Source: Streptomyces sp. SAI-135 (GTDB taxonomy: Bacteria; Actinomycetota; Actinomycetes; Streptomycetales; Streptomycetaceae). Taken from it: a stretch of 64,000 bases of DNA. The notes beneath the pieces were generated by a model. The model ran no database searches and was not told where the DNA came from. It was given only the letters and a program-made list of their open reading frames with translations. This document shows positions 16,031-25,116 of the stretch, piece after piece (the first letter of the stretch is position 1; every line of letters begins with the position of its first letter). The stretch spans positions 5,828,001 to 5,892,000 of the forward strand of contig NZ_JARXYP010000002.1 in assembly GCF_029893805.1 (NCBI RefSeq). Reading direction: 5' to 3'. The position numbers and the translations under genes were made by a program.

Positions 16031-16283
16031 TCCCGCTGTCAAGAAGGGCGTCGAGGATGGATGCGCAACTTGCCTTTCTCCGGCTCGCGCACGTGGCAAG
16101 TGCGCCCCATCTGGGCGGTAATCGCCCCCTTTTGATCCGTCAGACCGGCCAGGAAGTCACAGAATCGCTGTTCTCCGGTCACAGAGCCGTGGTTACAGTG
16201 CTCAGGTAGTCACGCAGTGAAGTCGACCGGGTGCGCCGGAGTGATCCGTCGGACCCTCGGGCATGGGATACGGGGAGCTGCGC

Positions 16284-17174
16284 GTGCCAACTGCCATCGC
16301 AGTGACCGGCGCCGACATGGCGCTGCCGGCGCAGGACGAGCGGACCCTGCCCGCCGTCGTGCTCGACGGCCTCGACCGGCAACCGCTCGACCACTCGCTC
16401 GCCCTCCTCCAGGCGTTGATCGACCAGCACGGCCATGTGGTCGTCGTGTACTCCCGTGCCGTGCCCCCGGCGGTGGACCAGCGGCTGCGTACCGTGCGGT
16501 CCCTCCTGGAGAGCGACCGGATCGCCCTGTTCCAGCCCGATCTGCCGCCGCTCGGACTCGCCGTCCTCGCCCGGCAGTTGCGGCAGCTCGCCTCCTGCGA
16601 CCTCAGCCCCGGCGTGCTCGCCTCGGCCGGCCGGCTGCTCACCCACTACCTCCACGCGGGCGCGCTCCTCGGCTCGGTGGCCAAGCTCGACCGGGTCCCC
16701 GTCGGGCTCAAGTCGCACGCCAAGTCCTGGGTTCCGGGCAGTCAGTTCGCCGTGCTCGCCCACCCCCAGCCCCAGCTCGTCAGGATCGCCCCGGACGCCG
16801 CCCTCGCGGGCCCGGAGTTCGCCACCTCGATGCTCGTCGCCCGCGGCCAGCTCCAGTCCGACTGGGTCTCCGGGACGCTCGCCAAGTCCTGGCGGATCCA
16901 GGGGCTGCGCGAGGCCCCGCTGCCCGCCGAGTCCGCCGAGTGGTGGGGCACCGGCAGGCTGATCGAGTTCTGCACCTTCCTGCCCGACCTGTCCGTCCTT
17001 TACCAACTGGTCACCTCGGTACGGCAGAACATCTGTCACTGGTGCGGTATCGACGTCATCGGAGACCGGTGCGTCTTCTGTTCGGCCACCGCACCCGTGG
17101 CGCCCGTCCCACAGCAACAGCCGCAGCATCAGCAACCGCAGCACCAGCGACCGCACCAACTGCCCGCCGGGTGA
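16284..17174 (+). CDS. Hypothetical protein with C-terminal zinc ribbon, first gene of the Tad-like locus
   Basis: A 296-residue soluble protein. Most of it is an alpha/beta region without a family I can name; near residues 251-268 is CHWCGIDVIGDRCVFC, two CxxC pairs typical of a zinc ribbon, followed by a Gln/His/Pro-rich tail. GTG 16284 is preceded by GGGGAG at 6 bases and preferred over ATG 16263. It lies 66 bases upstream of cpaB in the same direction, so is probably co-transcribed. A regulatory or assembly role in the Tad system is inferred from position only. Confidence 0.65.
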   Translation: MPTAIAVTGADMALPAQDERTLPAVVLDGLDRQPLDHSLALLQALIDQHGHVVVVYSRAVPPAVDQRLRTVRSLLESDRIALFQPDLPPLGLAVLARQLRQLASCDLSPGVLASAGRLLTHYLHAGALLGSVAKLDRVPVGLKSHAKSWVPGSQFAVLAHPQPQLVRIAPDAALAGPEFATSMLVARGQLQSDWVSGTLAKSWRIQGLREAPLPAESAEWWGTGRLIEFCTFLPDLSVLYQLVTSVRQNICHWCGIDVIGDRCVFCSATAPVAPVPQQQPQHQQPQHQRPHQLPAG

Positions 17175-17240
17175 GCCGTACCGGATCGCCCCCGTCCCCG
17201 ATTCCGCTCGACCGAGCCCCCCAACGAGGTTGTACGGTTC

Positions 17241-17948
17241 ATGAACTCCCGTCAGCGCCGCGGCGTGATACTCCTGCTCCTGTCGGTCCTGGGCGCCCTC
17301 GCGGCCTTCGCCGGCGTGCTCTCCGTCATCGACGACGTGAAGTCCAAGGTCGGCCCCGAGGTCACGGCGTACGAGGTCAAGAAGGACATCGAGCCCTACA
17401 CCCGGCTCACCGCGGCGCAGTTCGAGAAGACCGAGATGCCCGAGCGCTGGCTCTCCGCGAACGCGGTCACCGACCTCGACGCCATCCGCGACAAGATCGC
17501 CGTGACGACCCTGAAGAAGGGCTCGCTGCTCCAGAGCGACATGATCGTCGATCAGCCCGCGCTCCAGCCCGGACAGCAGGAGATCGCCATCATGATCGAC
17601 GCGGCGACCGGTGTCGCCGGCAAGATCACGGCGGGCTCCGCGGTCAACGTCTACGCGACCTTCGAGGGGCAGAAGGAGGGTGACCCCGACCAGTCCAAGA
17701 TCATCGTGACGAACGCGCGCGTCCTGGACGTCGGCGACCTCACCCCGCTCCAGCCCGACGCCGACGACCGCACCCGCGCCGCCACCGAGGCCCGCCCCAT
17801 CACCTTCGCGCTCTCCGCCCTCGACGCCCAGCGCATCACCTACGCCGAGTCGTTCGCCAAGCGAGTCCGGCTCGCGCTGGTCGCCCCGGGCGAGACCGGG
17901 ACCGTGCCCGAGCAGGAGCGCACGTACGAACTCGCGAAGGACAAGTGA
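17241..17948 (+). CDS. cpaB: CpaB/RcpC-like pilus assembly protein with SAF domain
   Basis: A 235-residue single-pass membrane protein: helix at about 9-27 (GVILLLLSVLGALAAFAGVL), then a SAF domain (about 40-105, with ...LTAAQFEKTEMP and LKKGSLLQSDMI) and a beta-rich RcpC-type domain. CpaB proteins assist Flp pilus assembly at the envelope, possibly gripping wall polymers with the SAF domain. It precedes the TadZ-like ATPase by 9 bases. ATG start behind AACGAGG. Confidence 0.82.
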   Translation: MNSRQRRGVILLLLSVLGALAAFAGVLSVIDDVKSKVGPEVTAYEVKKDIEPYTRLTAAQFEKTEMPERWLSANAVTDLDAIRDKIAVTTLKKGSLLQSDMIVDQPALQPGQQEIAIMIDAATGVAGKITAGSAVNVYATFEGQKEGDPDQSKIIVTNARVLDVGDLTPLQPDADDRTRAATEARPITFALSALDAQRITYAESFAKRVRLALVAPGETGTVPEQERTYELAKDK

Positions 17949-17957
17949 GAGGCCGCC

Positions 17958-19208
17958 ATGCCCACGAGGATCCTCCCGGCAGTCGGCGACGCGGACGCGG
18001 TCCGCTCCCTCACCACGCTGCTCAGCCAGCTCCCGGACGCCGAGCCGGTGGCCCCGGTCACCGACTCCACCCAGCTCATCGACACCCTCGCGCGACTGGC
18101 GTCGGAGTCGATCGACGAGCTGCCCGAAGTCGTGATCGTCCATGAGCGCATCGGCCCCGTCCCGGCCCTGGAACTCATCCGCGAGGTCGCCCTGCGCTTC
18201 CCGGCCGTCGGCGTCATCCTCGTCACCTCCGACGTCAGCCCCGGCCTCTTCCAGGCCGCCATGGACTACGGCGCCCGCGGCCTGATCTCCCTCCCGCTCG
18301 GCTACGAGGAGCTCGCCACCCGGGTGCACGCGGTCGCCCAGTGGTCGACGGGCGTACGACGGCACCTGGGCGCCGCCACCGACGTGTTCACCGGCGTCGG
18401 CGGCACCGTCGTCACCGTCAGCGGGGCCAAGGGCGGGGTCGGCGCCACCACCACCGCCGTCCAGCTCGCCCTCGCCGCCCAGGCCTCCGGGCGCACCACC
18501 GCCCTGCTCGACCTGGACCTGCAGACCGGCGACATCGCCTCCTACCTGGACGTCCAGTTCCGCCGCTCGGTCGTCGACCTCGCCACCATCACCGACATCT
18601 CCCCGCGCGTCCTGGCCGACGCCGTCTTCTCCCACGACACCGGCCTCGCGCTGCTGCTCGCCCCCGGCGAGGGCGAACGCGGCGAGGAGGTCACCGAGCG
18701 CGCCGCCCGCCAGATCGTCAGCGCCCTGCGCTCCCGCTACGAGGTCGTCGTCGTGGACTGCGGGGCCCAGCTCAGCGGGGCCGGCGCGGCGGTCGTGGAA
18801 ATGGCCGACACGGCGTTGCTCGTCACCACCCCGGACGTGGTCGCCGTCCGCGGCGCCAAGCGTGCCGTGCGCATGTGGGACCGGCTCCAGGTCCGCAAGG
18901 CCGAGGAGACCACCGTCGTCGTCAACCGCCACAGCCGCGGTACGGAGATCCAGCCCGCGCTCATCCAGAAGATCACCGGCACGGGCGTCGCGGCTACCGT
19001 GATCCCGGCGAACTTCAAGGAGCTCCAGGGCGCGGTGGACGCGGGCCGGGTCCACGAACTCGACCCCAAGGGCACGGTCAAGCAGGCCCTGTGGACCCTC
19101 GCCGGCGAACTCGGCCTGGTCAAGGGCACGGAGTCCAACTCCCACCGCAACGGCGGCCGGGACCGCGGCGCGTTGGCCTTCCGGCGACGCAAGGAGCTGG
19201 GGAGGTGA
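17958..19208 (+). CDS. TadZ/CpaE-like septum-site/pilus-positioning ATPase
   Basis: A 416-residue two-domain protein. Residues 1 to about 140 form a receiver-like domain (no obvious phospho-Asp pocket); residues about 150-400 form a MinD/ParA-type ATPase with a deviant Walker A, SGAKGGVGATTTA, at about 154-166 and VVVDCGAQLSGAG as the Walker B region. TadZ/CpaE places the Tad machine at its site on the membrane. GAGAGGCCGCC precedes ATG. Its stop codon overlaps a GTG (GTGA), which may start the next gene. Confidence 0.85.
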   Translation: MPTRILPAVGDADAVRSLTTLLSQLPDAEPVAPVTDSTQLIDTLARLASESIDELPEVVIVHERIGPVPALELIREVALRFPAVGVILVTSDVSPGLFQAAMDYGARGLISLPLGYEELATRVHAVAQWSTGVRRHLGAATDVFTGVGGTVVTVSGAKGGVGATTTAVQLALAAQASGRTTALLDLDLQTGDIASYLDVQFRRSVVDLATITDISPRVLADAVFSHDTGLALLLAPGEGERGEEVTERAARQIVSALRSRYEVVVVDCGAQLSGAGAAVVEMADTALLVTTPDVVAVRGAKRAVRMWDRLQVRKAEETTVVVNRHSRGTEIQPALIQKITGTGVAATVIPANFKELQGAVDAGRVHELDPKGTVKQALWTLAGELGLVKGTESNSHRNGGRDRGALAFRRRKELGR

Positions 19209-20113
19209 GCGCGGCGGCGTGGGCCTGGTCGGCGGATCGGGGGCGTCGGCGTGCGGCTTGTCGGTGCGAGGGGTGCGTTACGGATCTGGGCCGTCCGATC
19301 GAGGGGCGCTGCACGGACGCCCCGGGTTGTCGACGTGAGTTGTGCGTTACGGACCCGGGCCGTGGGATCGAGGGGCGGGTTGCGGACGACCCGGGCCGTC
19401 GGATCGAAGGGCGCCGGCCGGCCGGGTCGGGTGTGGGCCGGTGCGGACAGCCGCGAGGCGGGGTTTCGGCGGTCGGCGCCACCGCGGTCGGCGCCACCGG
19501 GGCTGGCACCACCCGGGCCGACGCCACCGAGGCCGGAGGCGTGGTCTCCGGAGGGCCGGGTGCGAGGGGACGGCTTCCCGGGCGGATGAGCACCGCAGGC
19601 GCGCTTCCCGGGGGCATGAACACCGCGGCTGTGCTCGCCGCAGGCGCACTATCCGCTGGCGCGCTATCCGCGGGCACGCTCCCCGCAGGCACACGTGCCG
19701 TGTCCCGCGGCGCCGTGGGGCGGGCCGGGCGGACGGGGTCTCGGCGGTCCCGCGGGGACGACGGACAGGTCACCGTCGAGTTCCTCGGGATGACCCCGCT
19801 CATCCTGATCACGCTGGTGTTGCTGTGGCAGTTCGTGCTGTTGGGGTACACCTTCACGCTCGCGGGGAATGCTGCGGACGAGGCGGTACGGGCGGCGACG
19901 GCGGCGGCGCCGGGGGAGCGGGAGGCCGCGTGCGAACAGGCGGGACTGGACAAGCTGCCCGGCGCCTGGAGCGGCACGGTGGACTGCGCGACCGGCGGCG
20001 GCTATGTCACGGCCGACGTCCACCTCGACGTCCCCGTCCTGTTCCCGGGGGCGATCGCCTTCCCCTTCCAGGTCGACGGACACGCGGGCGCGGTGGAGGA
20101 GGACAAGGACTGA
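19205..20113 (+). CDS. TadE-like pseudopilin with a long repeat-built N-terminal extension
   Basis: The C-terminal 115 residues are a clear TadE-type protein: DDGQVTVEFLGMTPLILITL gives a class III prepilin motif (G-Q-V-T-V-E at about the cleavage point) and one membrane helix, then a short extracytoplasmic domain with paired cysteines. The frame is open back to GTG 19205, which overlaps the TadZ stop, giving 302 residues. The first 180 or so are low complexity and built from degenerate repeats (GR.IEGR units; ALSAG units). True start may be later (ATG 19586 or 19616). A TadE protein normally starts a few residues before the GQxxVE motif. Confidence 0.7.
   Translation: MSAAAWAWSADRGRRRAACRCEGCVTDLGRPIEGRCTDAPGCRRELCVTDPGRGIEGRVADDPGRRIEGRRPAGSGVGRCGQPRGGVSAVGATAVGATGAGTTRADATEAGGVVSGGPGARGRLPGRMSTAGALPGGMNTAAVLAAGALSAGALSAGTLPAGTRAVSRGAVGRAGRTGSRRSRGDDGQVTVEFLGMTPLILITLVLLWQFVLLGYTFTLAGNAADEAVRAATAAAPGEREAACEQAGLDKLPGAWSGTVDCATGGGYVTADVHLDVPVLFPGAIAFPFQVDGHAGAVEEDKD
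19260..19700. repeat. Degenerate tandem repeats in the TadE N-terminal coding region
   Basis: Two kinds of repetition are visible. At 19275-19405 a unit like ACGGACCCGGGCCGTGGGAT followed by CGAGGGGCG recurs three times with changes. At 19600-19690 short units built on GCAGGCGC/ATCCGCGGGC recur about five times; between them GGCGCCACC recurs. Neither kind resembles the neighbouring pilus genes, so this is minisatellite-like DNA between tadZ and tadE. Confidence 0.65.
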
Positions 20114-20114
20114 G

Positions 20115-20468
20115 ATGCCGTACTCCCACAGGCGCCTTCGCGACCGCGGCCAGGTGGCCCTCGAATACCTGGGCTTCATCCCCATCCTGATCCTCGTCGC
20201 CATGGCCGGCGTCCAGATCGGGCTCATCGCCTACACCGCCCAGCAGGCCGGCACCGCGGCCAGGGCCGGGGCGCGGGCCGCCTCGCTGGGCCTGAGCGCG
20301 CAGGACGGCTGTGTGAACGCGATCAGCGACTGGCTGTCCGTCGACTGCACCGAGGGCGGGGGCGGCGACTCGGTCACCGTCACCGCCACCGTGCAGATCC
20401 CGTCGATCGTCTTCGGCTGGAACTTCGACCCCGCCGTCAAGACCGCCACCATGCCGCTCGACCACTGA
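20115..20468 (+). CDS. TadE-like pseudopilin (second copy)
   Basis: A 117-residue small protein. RDRGQVALEYLGFIPILILV shows the prepilin motif (GQVALEY) at about residue 11 followed by a membrane helix; the outer part has two cysteines (C58, C70) that could pair. ATG 20115 lies one base after the previous stop, with GGAGGAGGACAAGG upstream. TadE and TadF proteins are minor pilins processed by a prepilin peptidase, which is not encoded in this window. Confidence 0.82.
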   Translation: MPYSHRRLRDRGQVALEYLGFIPILILVAMAGVQIGLIAYTAQQAGTAARAGARAASLGLSAQDGCVNAISDWLSVDCTEGGGGDSVTVTATVQIPSIVFGWNFDPAVKTATMPLDH

Positions 20469-20480
20469 ACGAGGTACCCC

Positions 20481-21818
20481 ATGAGTCTGCGGTCCCGCAT
20501 CAACACCCCCGAGGAGAACGGCAGCCGGGGCGAGGACGGCCACCTCGTCTCCTCCTACCGGGCCAAGCTCCTGGAGGAGATCGACCTTGCCGAGATGAGC
20601 TCGCTGGCGGCGGCCGAGCGCCGGGCCCGCCTGGAGCGGGTGCTCGGGCACATCATCAGCCGCGAGGGCCCGGTCCTGTCGACCGTCGAACGCTCGCAGC
20701 TCATCCGCCGGGTGGTCGACGAGGCGCTCGGTCTCGGCATCCTGGAACCGCTGCTCGAGGACGCCTCCATCACCGAGATCATGGTCAACGGCCCGGACTC
20801 GATCTTCGTCGAACGCGGCGGCCGCGTCGAGCAGTTGCCGCTGCGCTTCCCCTCCCACGACCAGCTGATGCAGACCATCGAACGCATCGTCTCCACGGTC
20901 AACCGGCGGGTCGACGAGACCAACCCGATGGTCGACGCGCGCCTGCCGTCCGGCGAGCGCGTCAACGTCATCATCCCGCCGCTCTCCCTGACCGGCGCGA
21001 TCCTCACCATCCGCCGTTTCCCCCGCTCCTACACGCTCCAGGAACTGGTCGGCTTCGGCTCGCTGGACGAGAACATGCTGTACCTGCTGGCGGGCCTGGT
21101 GCAGGCACGCTTCAACATCATCGTGTCGGGCGCGACGGGCACCGGAAAGACGACCCTGCTCAACGCCCTGTCCGGACTGATCCCGGAGGGCGACCGGATC
21201 ATCACCATCGAGGACTCCGCCGAACTCCAGCTCCAGCAGCGGCACGTGGTCCGCCTGGAGTCCCGCCCGCCGAACGTGGAGGGCAAGGGCCGGGTCACCA
21301 TCCGCGACCTGGTCCGCAACTCACTGCGCATGCGCCCCGACCGGATCGTGGTCGGCGAGGTCCGCGGCGGCGAGTCCCTCGACATGCTCCAGGCCATGTC
21401 GACGGGCCACGACGGCTCCCTCGCCACGGTCCACGCCAACAGCGCCGAGGACGCGCTGATGCGGTTGAAGACCCTCGCCTCCATGTCGGAGGTGGAGATC
21501 CCCTTCGAGGCCCTGCACGACCAGATCAACAGCGCGGTCGACGTGATCATCCAGCTCACCAGGTTCGCCGACGGCGCCCGCCGGATCACCGAGATCGCCC
21601 TGCTCGACAGCCACGGCAGCGAGCCGTACCGCCTGGCGACGGTGGCCCGCTTCGACGCCCAGCCCATGGCGGCGGACGGCCGGATCTACGGCCGGTTCGC
21701 GTACTTCCCGCTCCCGCGCCGCACCGTCGACCGCCTCTACATGGCGAGCCAGCCCACCCCCCAGGCCTTCGGGGTGGCCCAGTCCGCGGCCCAGTTGGCC
21801 CTCCGAGAAGCCAGGTAG
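20481..21818 (+). CDS. cpaF: TadA/CpaF-family secretion ATPase
   Basis: A 445-residue type II/IV secretion ATPase that powers Flp pilus assembly as a cytoplasmic hexamer. An N-terminal helical domain (about 1-110) is followed by the catalytic core: Walker A GATGTGKTT at about 217-225, Asp/His box around EDSAELQ, Walker B-like RPDRIVVGEVRGGE near 285 and the HDGSLATVHAN histidine box. It starts 12 bases after tadE2 behind GAGG. The best conserved gene of the locus. Confidence 0.92.
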   Translation: MSLRSRINTPEENGSRGEDGHLVSSYRAKLLEEIDLAEMSSLAAAERRARLERVLGHIISREGPVLSTVERSQLIRRVVDEALGLGILEPLLEDASITEIMVNGPDSIFVERGGRVEQLPLRFPSHDQLMQTIERIVSTVNRRVDETNPMVDARLPSGERVNVIIPPLSLTGAILTIRRFPRSYTLQELVGFGSLDENMLYLLAGLVQARFNIIVSGATGTGKTTLLNALSGLIPEGDRIITIEDSAELQLQQRHVVRLESRPPNVEGKGRVTIRDLVRNSLRMRPDRIVVGEVRGGESLDMLQAMSTGHDGSLATVHANSAEDALMRLKTLASMSEVEIPFEALHDQINSAVDVIIQLTRFADGARRITEIALLDSHGSEPYRLATVARFDAQPMAADGRIYGRFAYFPLPRRTVDRLYMASQPTPQAFGVAQSAAQLALREAR

Positions 21819-21829
21819 GACCCACCCCC

Positions 21830-22774
21830 ATGGACCTCCAGACCCTAGTCGGCCTCACCATCGGCGCCACCCTGCTGACGTGCGTCCTCGCCGTCGTGGG
21901 CGTCCACGTCTACGCCAGGGGACGGGCACAGCGGGCGGCCCTGGTCGACCGGCTGACGGCCGCGGGCCAGGTGCCGTACACCGGCCGCCGCCGGCACTTC
22001 CGCGACCTGGACCGCCGGCTGCGCCGTACCCGGCTCGGCCGGGAGCTGGAACTGCGGCTGGCGGCGACCGGTCTCGACGTGACCCCGGGCGAGTTCTTCG
22101 CCGCGATGATCGGACTCGTCGGCGGCCTGTGGCTGATCGGCCAGGCCACCCTGGCCCCCTTCTTCGGGCCGCTGGCCGGCCTCGCGGGGGTCTGGGCGGC
22201 GGTGCAGTTCCTCAACTGGCAGCGCCAGAAGCGCATCGAGAAGTTCATCAACCAACTCCCCGAACTGGCCCGCATCCTGGCCAACGCCACCCACGCCGGA
22301 CTCGCCCTGCGCACCGCGATCGGCATGGCGGCGGAGGAGCTGGAGGCCCCGGCCGGTGAGGAACTGGCCAACGTGGCGAACCAGTTGGCGGTCGGCGTGG
22401 CCATGGAGGACGCACTCGACGAGATGGCGAAGCGGCTGCCGTCCCGGGAGCTGGTGGTCCTGGTCACGACCCTGGTGCTGTCGAACCGGGCGGGCGGCCA
22501 GGTGGTCAGCGCCCTGCGCAACCTCACCGAGACGCTGGAGGAACGCAAGGAGACCCGGCGCGAGGTCCGCACCCAGCTCTCCCAGGTGAGCATGACGTCG
22601 TACGCGGTCCCGGTCCTCGGCATCGGCTCGCTGTTCCTGATGAACGGCGTCAAGGACGGCGCGCTGGAGCGGATGACGGGCTCACCGCTCGGCCAGGGCG
22701 CGGTGATCATCGCCTTCGCCCTCTACGCGGTGGGCTTCGTACTGATCCGCCGCATGTCACGGATTGACGTCTGA
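21830..22774 (+). CDS. tadB: TadB-like inner-membrane platform protein
   Basis: A 314-residue membrane protein with the T2SF/GspF-type domain. Hydrophobic helices lie at about 5-24, 90-130 (two) and 260-310 (two), around a cytoplasmic helical domain carrying LARILANATHAGLALRTAI. Together with TadC it forms the membrane platform driven by the CpaF ATPase. AGGACCCACCCCC precedes ATG; 11 bases after cpaF. Confidence 0.87.
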   Translation: MDLQTLVGLTIGATLLTCVLAVVGVHVYARGRAQRAALVDRLTAAGQVPYTGRRRHFRDLDRRLRRTRLGRELELRLAATGLDVTPGEFFAAMIGLVGGLWLIGQATLAPFFGPLAGLAGVWAAVQFLNWQRQKRIEKFINQLPELARILANATHAGLALRTAIGMAAEELEAPAGEELANVANQLAVGVAMEDALDEMAKRLPSRELVVLVTTLVLSNRAGGQVVSALRNLTETLEERKETRREVRTQLSQVSMTSYAVPVLGIGSLFLMNGVKDGALERMTGSPLGQGAVIIAFALYAVGFVLIRRMSRIDV

Positions 22775-22787
22775 GGAGGGGGCGGCT

Positions 22788-23678
22788 GTGATCGGTATCG
22801 GACTGGCCCTGCTGATGGCCCTGAGCGTGTGGGGCGTCTTCGCCGGCATCCGCATGTACCGGGCCGAGGCGAAACTGCCGAGCGACCTGGTGCTGGCGCT
22901 GGAGGTCGGATCGACCCGCACCGGCGCCGTCGACTCCCTGATCGACCGCATGGGCATGCGCTACGCCCCCGCCGTCCTGCGCCTGATGGGCCCCAAGCAG
23001 GTCGCCAAGTACCGCCGCAAGATCGACCTGGCGGGCAACCCGGGCGGCCTGACCATCAACCGCTACGCGGCCCGCCGGGCGGTCTACGGCTTCCTGGGCG
23101 CCCTGGGATTCCTGGTCTTCCTCCTCCGCGGCCAGATCCTGGTGGCCCTGCTCCTGCTGGCCTTCGGGGCGTTCTGGACGGAGGTCGGCATCTGGTCGGC
23201 GATCCGGGTCAGGAAGGACGTCATCGAGCGCACCCTCCCTGACTTCCTGGACGTGCTGGCGGTCGTGGTGAGCGCCGGCCTGGGCTTCCGCCAGGCCCTG
23301 GACCGGGTGGCCTCCAAGTACGAGGGCCCCTGGGCCGACGAACTGCGCATCACCCTGCGCCAGATGGACCTGGGCATGAGCCGCCGCCAGGCCTTCGCGG
23401 AACTGCGCCGCCGCAACGACTCCGAACAGGTGGCGATGTTCGTGACGGCGCTCCAGCAGGGCGAGGAACTGGGCGCCCCCATCGTGGACACCCTGGTCTC
23501 CCTGGCCAAGGACATGCGCCGCACGGACGCCCAGAACGCCCGCCGCAAGGCCGCCCGCGCGGTCCCCAAGGCCACCATGATGATCACCACGTTCATGGTC
23601 CCGGCCACCATGCTGCTCCTGGCCGCGGGCCTGCTCCTCGGCTCCGGCACCGACTTCGGCACGATCACGGGGAAGTAG
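22788..23678 (+). CDS. tadC: TadC-like inner-membrane platform protein
   Basis: A 296-residue T2SF-domain protein, the partner of TadB. I chose GTG 22788 because GAGGAGGGGG lies just upstream; an earlier TTG (22764) would overlap tadB. Helices are at about 1-20, 95-140 and 265-290, with the conserved segment LPDFLDVLAVVVSAGLGFRQ in the cytoplasmic domain. Followed 11 bases later by a sensor kinase gene. Confidence 0.87.
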   Translation: MIGIGLALLMALSVWGVFAGIRMYRAEAKLPSDLVLALEVGSTRTGAVDSLIDRMGMRYAPAVLRLMGPKQVAKYRRKIDLAGNPGGLTINRYAARRAVYGFLGALGFLVFLLRGQILVALLLLAFGAFWTEVGIWSAIRVRKDVIERTLPDFLDVLAVVVSAGLGFRQALDRVASKYEGPWADELRITLRQMDLGMSRRQAFAELRRRNDSEQVAMFVTALQQGEELGAPIVDTLVSLAKDMRRTDAQNARRKAARAVPKATMMITTFMVPATMLLLAAGLLLGSGTDFGTITGK

Positions 23679-23689
23679 GGGGCCGGGCG

Positions 23690-25084
23690 ATGTCGATGAC
23701 GGATGCGGGAAGGCGCCGGCAGGTGACACCGGCGCGGGCGAGGGCCGAGGACGGACGCGGGGCGCCGGAGCCGGACACCCGCCCTGCCGGGGACCCGGCG
23801 GCGCCGGAACCGGACACCCGCCCCGCCGGGGACCCGGCGCGCCCCGCCGACGTACCCGCGCTGGACCTCCAGGTCAACGCCCTCCAGGCCATGTGCCGCC
23901 AGGTGTTCGGCTTCCGCCTGGCGATGATCGCCCTGGCCGCCCCCGCCGCCCTCCTCAACGCCAACCCGGGCCTGGGGACCCGCCTGGTCGGCGCCGCGGT
24001 GGTCGTCACCTTCATGGTCTCGTACGCCCTCTTCAGGGACTGGGAACGCTTCGGCCCCCTCCTGCTGCGCCACCCCGCCCTGCTGGCCGCGGACACCCTC
24101 TTCGCCAGCCTCCTCCTGATCTCCGCGGGCCCCGACACCACACTCGCCTACGTCAGCGTCTGCACCCCCCTCCTCGCCGGCATCGCCTACAGCTGGCGCG
24201 GCGCCGCGGTCTTCGCGTCCCTTCAGTCCCTGATCCTCCTGCTGGCCCAGACGGCCCTCCCGCACCCGAACACGACCCCCGCCGACTTCCTTCTGCTCCC
24301 CGGTTTCTGCGTGATCACGGGCGCGGTCGGCTCCACCCTGCGCGGCCTCCTGCTCCGCTTCGGCACCGCGACCCAGGCCCTCACCGCGATGAAGGCCCGG
24401 CTGGCCGTGACGGAGGCGATCGGCGAGGAACGGGCGCGCCTGGCACGGGAGATGCACGACTCGGTGGCGAAGACCCTGCACGGCGTGGCGCTGGCGGCGG
24501 AGGGCCTGGCGGCTTCCGCGGCAGCCCCCGCCCCGGACCCGGCGCTGCTCCGACAGCAGGCCGACCTCGTGGCCCGGGCGGCCCGCAGGGCGGCGACGGA
24601 GTCCCGTGAACTCCTCACGGACCTGCGCGGGGACCCGTCCCCGGTGACGGACGTACTCGAGGAACTGGCGTCCCGCACAAGGAACTTCAACACCCGCACC
24701 ACGCTCCCCACGACCTACCGGCCGCCCGACCCCCCGCACCCCGCCCTTCCCGTCCCGCCTCCCGTGGCGCGGCAACTCCTCACCATCACCGAGGAGGCGA
24801 TGGAGAACGCCCACCGGCACGCCGGGGCCACGCGTGTCGACGTCACGGCGGACATCACCCCCGACCACCGACTGCTCAGCATCAGCGTCCAGGACGACGG
24901 CCGCGGACTCCCGCCGGACACCACCCTCGACGAACTGCGCCGCTCCGGCCACTTCGGCCTGGTCGGCATGGTGGAACGCGCCGAGTCGGTGGGCGCCCGA
25001 CTCCACATCGGCGAGGGCCCGGACGCCAAGGGCACGGAGGTACTCCTCCAACTCCCCCTGTCACCCCCGCAACCGCACCGATGA
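23690..25084 (+). CDS. NarL/LuxR-type sensor histidine kinase of the Tad locus
   Basis: A 464-residue kinase. Residues 1-65 are Pro/Asp-rich with a repeated PDTRPAGDPA unit; about 80-220 holds 5-6 membrane helices with short loops; about 240-310 is a HisKA_3 dimerisation domain with phospho-acceptor H256 in REMHDSVAKTL; about 350-460 is an HATPase domain (EEAMENAHRHAGA; DDGRGLPP; GHFGLVGM). It has no large sensor domain outside, so it probably senses the membrane or its partners. Its stop codon region overlaps a potential regulator start (ATGA at 25081). Being embedded in the Tad locus suggests it controls pilus expression. Confidence 0.85.
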   Translation: MSMTDAGRRRQVTPARARAEDGRGAPEPDTRPAGDPAAPEPDTRPAGDPARPADVPALDLQVNALQAMCRQVFGFRLAMIALAAPAALLNANPGLGTRLVGAAVVVTFMVSYALFRDWERFGPLLLRHPALLAADTLFASLLLISAGPDTTLAYVSVCTPLLAGIAYSWRGAAVFASLQSLILLLAQTALPHPNTTPADFLLLPGFCVITGAVGSTLRGLLLRFGTATQALTAMKARLAVTEAIGEERARLAREMHDSVAKTLHGVALAAEGLAASAAAPAPDPALLRQQADLVARAARRAATESRELLTDLRGDPSPVTDVLEELASRTRNFNTRTTLPTTYRPPDPPHPALPVPPPVARQLLTITEEAMENAHRHAGATRVDVTADITPDHRLLSISVQDDGRGLPPDTTLDELRRSGHFGLVGMVERAESVGARLHIGEGPDAKGTEVLLQLPLSPPQPHR

Positions 25085-25116
25085 CCACCCCCCACCCCAC
25101 GAGAGGAGGCCGCGAC

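Noticed and set aside
16179..19145. A 988-residue leftward open frame opposite the zinc-ribbon, cpaB and tadZ genes
   Set aside because: It lies antisense to three well-supported genes, has Asp/Gly/Val-rich shadow composition and no recognisable domain.
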